Positions 60,632-64,000 of a stretch of 64,000 nt of DNA are shown here, in pieces. The notes beneath the pieces were generated by a model. That model made no database searches, was not told the origin of the DNA, and was given only the letters and a program-made list of their open reading frames with translations. Source of the stretch: Clostridia bacterium (GTDB taxonomy: Bacteria; Bacillota; Clostridia; Christensenellales; Borkfalkiaceae); assembly GCA_029059705.1 (NCBI GenBank), contig JAIDVM010000031.1, positions 16,087 to 80,086 on the forward strand. Reading direction: 5' to 3'. Both the position numbers and the translations under genes were made by a program. Every line of letters starts with the position of its first letter. The stretch's first letter is position 1.

Positions 60632-60660
60632 ACGTGTTAGTAAAAATATTTCTAACAAGT
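60632..60660. promoter_or_regulatory. Candidate operator (inverted repeat) in the divergent promoter region
   Basis: ACGTGTTAG (60632-60640) and CTAACAAGT (60652-60660) form an 8-of-9 inverted repeat with an 11-nt AT-rich centre. It covers the predicted start site (near 60657) of the gene at 60593, and so is well placed for repression by the adjacent XRE protein. Confidence 0.5.
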
Positions 60661-60663
60661 TGA

Positions 60664-60692
60664 ATTGTATAGCAATATAAATACTTTGTCAA
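60664..60692 (-). promoter_or_regulatory. Promoter of the small membrane protein gene
   Basis: On the minus strand TTGACA (60692-60687), 17 nt, TACAAT (60669-60664), near consensus. Confidence 0.75.
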
Positions 60693-60748
60693 TATTTTTA
60701 AGTAATTTTATTGGTATTATTTTCAAAAATGGAGTAAAAAATTAGCTT

Positions 60749-61066
60749 ATGCTAAAAATAAAGGAATTGCGCGAAGAGGCGCTTATGACTCAAAAACAAC
60801 TTGCGGAAAAAATTTCGAATATGCAAAGAAATGTCAGTAACTGGGAACAAGGGGTAAGCGAGCCCGACCTCCGCACGGTTGTTGCGCTTGCAGACGTTTT
60901 CGGTGTAACGTTGGACGAATTGTTCGGCAGGGAGCAGCCGTCCGCAAATTCGTCTGTTATAAAGTCCAATAACACCGACGCTATGCTTATTAGTTATATA
61001 AAGAGGCTTTCACCGGTGCAAAGGCTGGCCCTTGCCGAACTTTTAAAAAGTTTTAAAGAAGTATAA
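60749..61066 (+). CDS. XRE-family transcriptional regulator
   Basis: The 105-residue protein has an N-terminal helix-turn-helix of the Cro/C1 type (about 4-58, with T-Q-K-Q-L-A-E-K-I-S and the recognition helix Q-R-N-V-S-N-W-E-Q-G), then the common L-D-E-L-F-G segment and a short helical C-terminus (about 75-105) likely used for dimerisation. GGAG lies 14 nt upstream, rather far. It probably regulates itself or its divergent neighbour through the inverted repeat at 60632. Confidence 0.88.
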   Translation: MLKIKELREEALMTQKQLAEKISNMQRNVSNWEQGVSEPDLRTVVALADVFGVTLDELFGREQPSANSSVIKSNNTDAMLISYIKRLSPVQRLALAELLKSFKEV

Positions 61067-61243
61067 TTTCCGCGCCGCCGTTTCACCGCGATTTCCCAAA
61101 AAATTCACCGTGCGGATTTTCAATTTACAAATTTCCGCGCTACAATAAAGGCAAGTAAACGAAAAAATAAATTCAAAGCAAAGTTCTAAACGCAAAACTA
61201 AAGCAATAAGTTATTATACACATAGATTTTGCGGAGGCGGATT

Positions 61244-62719
61244 ATGCTTGATTACAACGTTTACGAGGACATCGCCCAAAGAAGCGGCGGAGATATCTAC
61301 ATAGGGGTGGTGGGACCCGTGCGCACGGGCAAATCCACGCTCATTAAAAAGTTTATGACGGAGCTTGTCATTCCCAACGTAGAGGACGGCAACGCCAAAA
61401 AGGTTATGACGGACGAACTGCCGCAGTCGGGTTCGGGCAAGTCGGTAATGACCACCGAGCCTAAATTCGTACCCGCAAAGGCGGCGCACGTAAAAATCGA
61501 AAACGCTTCGGCTAACGTAAGGTTTGCCGATTGCGTCGGTTTTATCACAAAGGGTGCAAACGGCTTCGAAGAGGACGGCAAACCCCGCCTCGTTTCCACC
61601 CCGTGGAGCGAAAAGCCCCTGCCCTTTACCGAAGCGGCTGAGCTGGGCACCGAAAAGGTAATTTCGGAGCACTCTACGATAGGTTTGTGCGTTACTACCG
61701 ACGGCAGCATTGCCGATATTCCCCGCGACGGCTACGTCGAAGCGGAGGAGCGCACCGTTGCGCGCCTTAAAAGCTCGGGTAAACCTTTCGTAATAGTTTT
61801 AAACTGCGTCGAACCCGAAAAAGCCGCGGCAAAGCGGCTTAAAGACGAACTGGAAGCGAAGTACAACGTTACGGTTCTCGCGGTCAATTGCGAAAAGCTG
61901 GACGCGGCGGCGCTGTTAAACGTGTTAAAAGCCGTGCTTTTCGAATTCCCCGTAACCTGCTTCGACGTGGATATCCCCGACTGGACGCGCTTTTTGCCGC
62001 CCGACAGCTCGGCTGTATGCGAGCTTTTGGAAAGGGTAAAGGGCGCGGCGTCGGCAATTTATAAAATGAAGGATTGCTCCGCGTTTGACGATATGCTTGC
62101 AGATTGCAAGTATTGGAAGAGGGAGCTTATCGTTAATTTAAGCCTCTCCGACGGCAAAGCCAAGGTAACCGCAAGCGTGCAGGACGGCATATTCTTCGCG
62201 CTTCTGTCCGAAATAGCGGGCGACGAAATAACCGACGAATACACCCTTATGCGCTACGTAAGGGGCAGCTCCGAGGCAAAGAAAAATTACGACAAAATCA
62301 AGGACGCATTCGAGTGCGCCAAGGTCAACGGCTACGGCATAGTACAGCCCGACGACACTGACATGAGTTTGGAAGAACCCAAGGTTATCCGCCAGGGCGG
62401 CAGCGTGGGCATAAAGCTCCGCGCAACCGCGCCCAGCTACCACATAGTAAAAATCGACGTAACGGGCGAAGTCAGCCCCATAATGGGCAGCGCGGGACAG
62501 AGCGAGGGGATTGTTCAAGGTATGATGAAAGGCTTTGAAAGCAACCCCGACGACATGTGGGATACGAACGTGTTCGGCAAATCGCTCCGCGGCATGGTTA
62601 AGGAAGGGCTTTCGGGCAAAGTAACCTGCATGCGCGACGAAACAAAAACGAAAATGCGCCGCGCAATCTCGCGCATAGTCAACGAAGGTCGCGGCAGCGT
62701 GATATGTATAATACTGTAA
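61244..62719 (+). CDS. spoIVA: Stage IV sporulation protein A
   Basis: SpoIVA is an ATPase that polymerises on the outer forespore membrane as the base of the spore coat, and its presence implies endospore formation. The 491-residue length matches the usual 492. The N-terminus V-Y-E-D-I-A-Q-R-S-G-G-D-I-Y-I-G-V-V-G is characteristic, with Walker A G-P-V-R-T-G-K-S at 24-31 and the conserved C-terminal region near F-G-K-S-L. GCGGAGGC precedes the ATG at 61244; an in-frame TTG at 61229 lies within the Shine-Dalgarno region. No clear sigma-E promoter could be fixed upstream in 61067-61243. Confidence 0.96.
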   Translation: MLDYNVYEDIAQRSGGDIYIGVVGPVRTGKSTLIKKFMTELVIPNVEDGNAKKVMTDELPQSGSGKSVMTTEPKFVPAKAAHVKIENASANVRFADCVGFITKGANGFEEDGKPRLVSTPWSEKPLPFTEAAELGTEKVISEHSTIGLCVTTDGSIADIPRDGYVEAEERTVARLKSSGKPFVIVLNCVEPEKAAAKRLKDELEAKYNVTVLAVNCEKLDAAALLNVLKAVLFEFPVTCFDVDIPDWTRFLPPDSSAVCELLERVKGAASAIYKMKDCSAFDDMLADCKYWKRELIVNLSLSDGKAKVTASVQDGIFFALLSEIAGDEITDEYTLMRYVRGSSEAKKNYDKIKDAFECAKVNGYGIVQPDDTDMSLEEPKVIRQGGSVGIKLRATAPSYHIVKIDVTGEVSPIMGSAGQSEGIVQGMMKGFESNPDDMWDTNVFGKSLRGMVKEGLSGKVTCMRDETKTKMRRAISRIVNEGRGSVICIIL

Positions 62720-62803
62720 CGCGTGCGGCGGGGGCCGCATATCATAATAGGGGAGTACGCGCCGTTTGCGAAAGAAACGCGGGCGGCGACTTCCGGAAAA
62801 ATC

Positions 62804-62835
62804 CGCGGGCGGGAACGATTTCGTTCCCGCCCGCG
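62804..62835 (+). terminator. Hairpin after spoIVA
   Basis: A perfect 15-bp stem (62804-62818 with 62821-62835, loop TT). The following AATTT is a weak T tract. The gap 62720-63031 holds this hairpin and element family 2 copy C, and no gene. Confidence 0.65.
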
Positions 62836-62855
62836 CCAATTTAATAATTAACGTT

Positions 62856-63026
62856 GCGGGTAAAAATCACATTTTTGCCCGCAGCCACAATTTGCGCATA
62901 CCTGCGCCTCGGCGGGGTGAGAATTGCAATTATATAATAAGTTTGCCCTTAAAATTGCAATTCGAGGGCGAGCAGCCCTCAAAATCACGAAAAATCGCAG
63001 GCGCAGAATAGCCGAGATTTTTGTGA
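62856..63026 (+). ncRNA. Structured element family 2, copy C (not upstream of a gene)
   Basis: P1 GCGGGTAAAAAT with ATTTTTGCCCGC (62856-62882); P2 GCGCA/TGCGC (62894-62907); P3 GAATTGCAATT/AATTGCAATTC (62921-62931 with 62953-62963), loop with GTTTGCCC; GAGGGCGAGCAGCCCT (62964-62979); P4 (62985-63026), loop GCAGAATA. It lies between the ends of two converging genes, so here it cannot act as a leader. It may be a free RNA or a passive repeat copy. Confidence 0.65.
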
Positions 63027-63031
63027 ACTGT

Positions 63032-63187
63032 TTACCTATTTTCTTCTTCCTCTTTAACCTTTGTAAAATTTTCGGGCACCAATAAGTTCCCGTTGGAATC
63101 GAATAACGCCGCGTCGTTTTTCAGTCCCGCAATGTAAGCAAGATATTGTTCGTCGGTCAGTTTCCTTATTTTAGTCTTTTTTGCCAT
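63032..63187 (-). CDS. Small basic-acidic protein of unknown function
   Basis: The 51-residue product begins M-A-K-K-T-K-I-R-K-L-T-D-E-Q-Y-L-A-Y-I-A-G-L and ends in a run of Glu. The ATG at 63187 has GCGGAGGC at good spacing, which makes it a credible gene although short. An extension to 63226 is unlikely. Position next to spoIVA is suggestive but not evidence of a sporulation role. Confidence 0.6.
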   Translation of the reverse strand: MAKKTKIRKLTDEQYLAYIAGLKNDAALFDSNGNLLVPENFTKVKEEEENR

Positions 63188-63325
63188 AAAAAAGCCTCCG
63201 CGCTTGTTTTTTATTATTATGTACACCGTCTCCGCGTTTTATTCCAAAAAAACAATTGCCCCCCACATATCACGCGTTTTTTGCAAAATTTTTTTCAAAA
63301 AAAGCCAAAAATCTTCGTAATTGTA

Positions 63326-63354
63326 TTTACTTTTTTAAATTTTTGGTGTAAACT
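63326..63354 (+). promoter_or_regulatory. Promoter of the coiled-coil protein gene
   Basis: TTTACT (63326-63331), 17 nt, TAAACT (63349-63354). A small hairpin GCGGT-AAAAA-ACCGC (63366-63380) lies between it and the ATG at 63417. Confidence 0.6.
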
Positions 63355-63416
63355 ATTAATAAGTAGCGGTAAAAAACCGCATAATTTTTCGGCTAAAACT
63401 CAAAAGAGGTGTTATT

Positions 63417-64000
63417 ATGGCAAAAAACGTTTATGACGATGACGAACCCATGGAGTACCGTCCCCCGAAGAAGGCGGACGTAATCCTTAAAATCGAGCGT
63501 GAAATCGCCGCAAAGCAATCGCAGATGCAAACCGAGCTTCAAAATTCGGCGCAGAGGATAGAGGCGGTTTTGGCGGAGCTTCAAAACATGAAGAAGGACT
63601 CCGCGGCGAACGCCGATAAAAACGGCGACCTCATCAATGCCGTTCAGGGCGACAACACTTCGCTCAAACGCGAGCTCAAATATCTTGCCGTGCAGAACGA
63701 GAGTATTTTCACCCAGCTTTCCGAAAGAATCGACAAGCTCGAAGAAACGCTTAAAAATCTGAATGCGGCGGAGCCCGTTGCCCAGCAAAGCGAACAGCCC
63801 GCGCCTGCGGAAATCGACTACGACGTCCTTGCGGAAAAAGTTGCCGAAAAAATCACGTTGCCCGCACCGGTTGCGCAAGCGGATAGAGAAGAAGTCGACT
63901 ACGACATTCTCGTCGATAAAATCGTGGCGAGACTGCCCGTATCCGAAGATGCTCCCGTCGTTCAGACCGTGGCTGCTCCCGCGGAAATCGATTACGACGT
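63417..64000 (+). CDS. Coiled-coil protein with D-Y-D repeats (3' partial)
   Basis: The frame is open from the ATG at 63417 to the window end (194 codons). AGAGGTG precedes it. Residues about 22-125 are a long charged helix typical of a coiled coil. After a Pro/Ala linker, a repeat starts with E-I/V-D-Y-D-V/I-L followed by about ten residues of amphipathic helix (near residues 142, 168 and 192). No family is recognised; a structural or scaffold role is a guess. Confidence 0.7.
   Translation, partial: MAKNVYDDDEPMEYRPPKKADVILKIEREIAAKQSQMQTELQNSAQRIEAVLAELQNMKKDSAANADKNGDLINAVQGDNTSLKRELKYLAVQNESIFTQLSERIDKLEETLKNLNAAEPVAQQSEQPAPAEIDYDVLAEKVAEKITLPAPVAQADREEVDYDILVDKIVARLPVSEDAPVVQTVAAPAEIDYD

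Noticed and set aside
61067..61243. A sigma-E promoter for spoIVA
   Set aside because: TACAAT at 61141 lacks the sigma-E form of the -10 box and its -35 is weak; no convincing sporulation promoter could be fixed by eye.
1..64000. CRISPR arrays, tRNA or rRNA genes, insertion sequences, prophage
   Set aside because: I looked for regular spaced direct repeats, cloverleaf-like sequences, transposase motifs and phage genes on both strands and saw none.

Overview
The window looks like a chromosome segment of an anaerobic, endospore-forming member of the Clostridia, possibly a gut Christensenellales-like lineage. The evidence is a complete Rnf complex, spoIVA, low-GC Gram-positive promoters and Shine-Dalgarno sites, many lipoproteins, and surface proteins held by a C-terminal membrane helix instead of a sortase signal. 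The lineage is inferred from gene content only. No tRNA, rRNA, CRISPR array, insertion sequence or prophage was seen.

Layout. 1-1621 is the end of a repeat-containing surface protein. 1708-3367 carries apbE (FMN transferase) and a NusG-II domain protein; the Rnf operon rnfCDGEAB (8987-3691, minus) and a Gx-type membrane protein (9669-9118) converge on it. ApbE should flavinylate RnfG and RnfD, so these genes form one energy-conservation unit. 9870-10838 is a YitT-family membrane protein. 11126-32890 is a long plus-strand run: a 1685-residue GLUG surface protein, a 2444-residue S8 subtilase with BspA-type leucine-rich repeats, a lipoprotein, and a peptide importer (oppA, B, C, D, F). It reads as a system that cuts proteins outside the cell and imports the peptides. 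33007-41197 holds a membrane polyferredoxin fused to a TlpA-like thioredoxin, facing a convergent set of three lipoproteins, one with its own TlpA domain. 41420-45842 has an M18 aminopeptidase and small membrane proteins. 45839-54754 is a proteostasis block: rqcH, divergent from tig-clpP-clpX-lon-engB. 54747-60106 has a degenerate phosphoglycosyl transferase, three esterase/lipase-type hydrolases and an ATP-grasp enzyme. 60168-61066 is a divergent XRE regulator and membrane protein pair, followed by spoIVA, a small protein and a truncated coiled-coil protein.

The most unusual content is non-coding. (1) A structured element of about 172 nt occurs three times (47716-47545 minus, 49907-50081 plus, 62856-63026 plus). 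Its stems differ in sequence between copies but stay paired, while its loops are conserved. Two copies are the leaders of rqcH and clpX, with the last hairpin ending at the Shine-Dalgarno site. (2) A palindromic element of about 120-147 nt occurs five times, each starting at or within 3 nt of a stop codon, also with compensatory changes. (3) A short TGTCATTCTGAG repeat is scattered between genes and has also become coding sequence in two genes.

Smaller points: two probably leaderless genes (apbE and the Gx gene), a DUF3592-EngB fusion with a credible internal start, and a sugar transferase homologue lacking the Asp-Glu catalytic dyad. All assignments come from reading the sequence; no database search or folding program was run.
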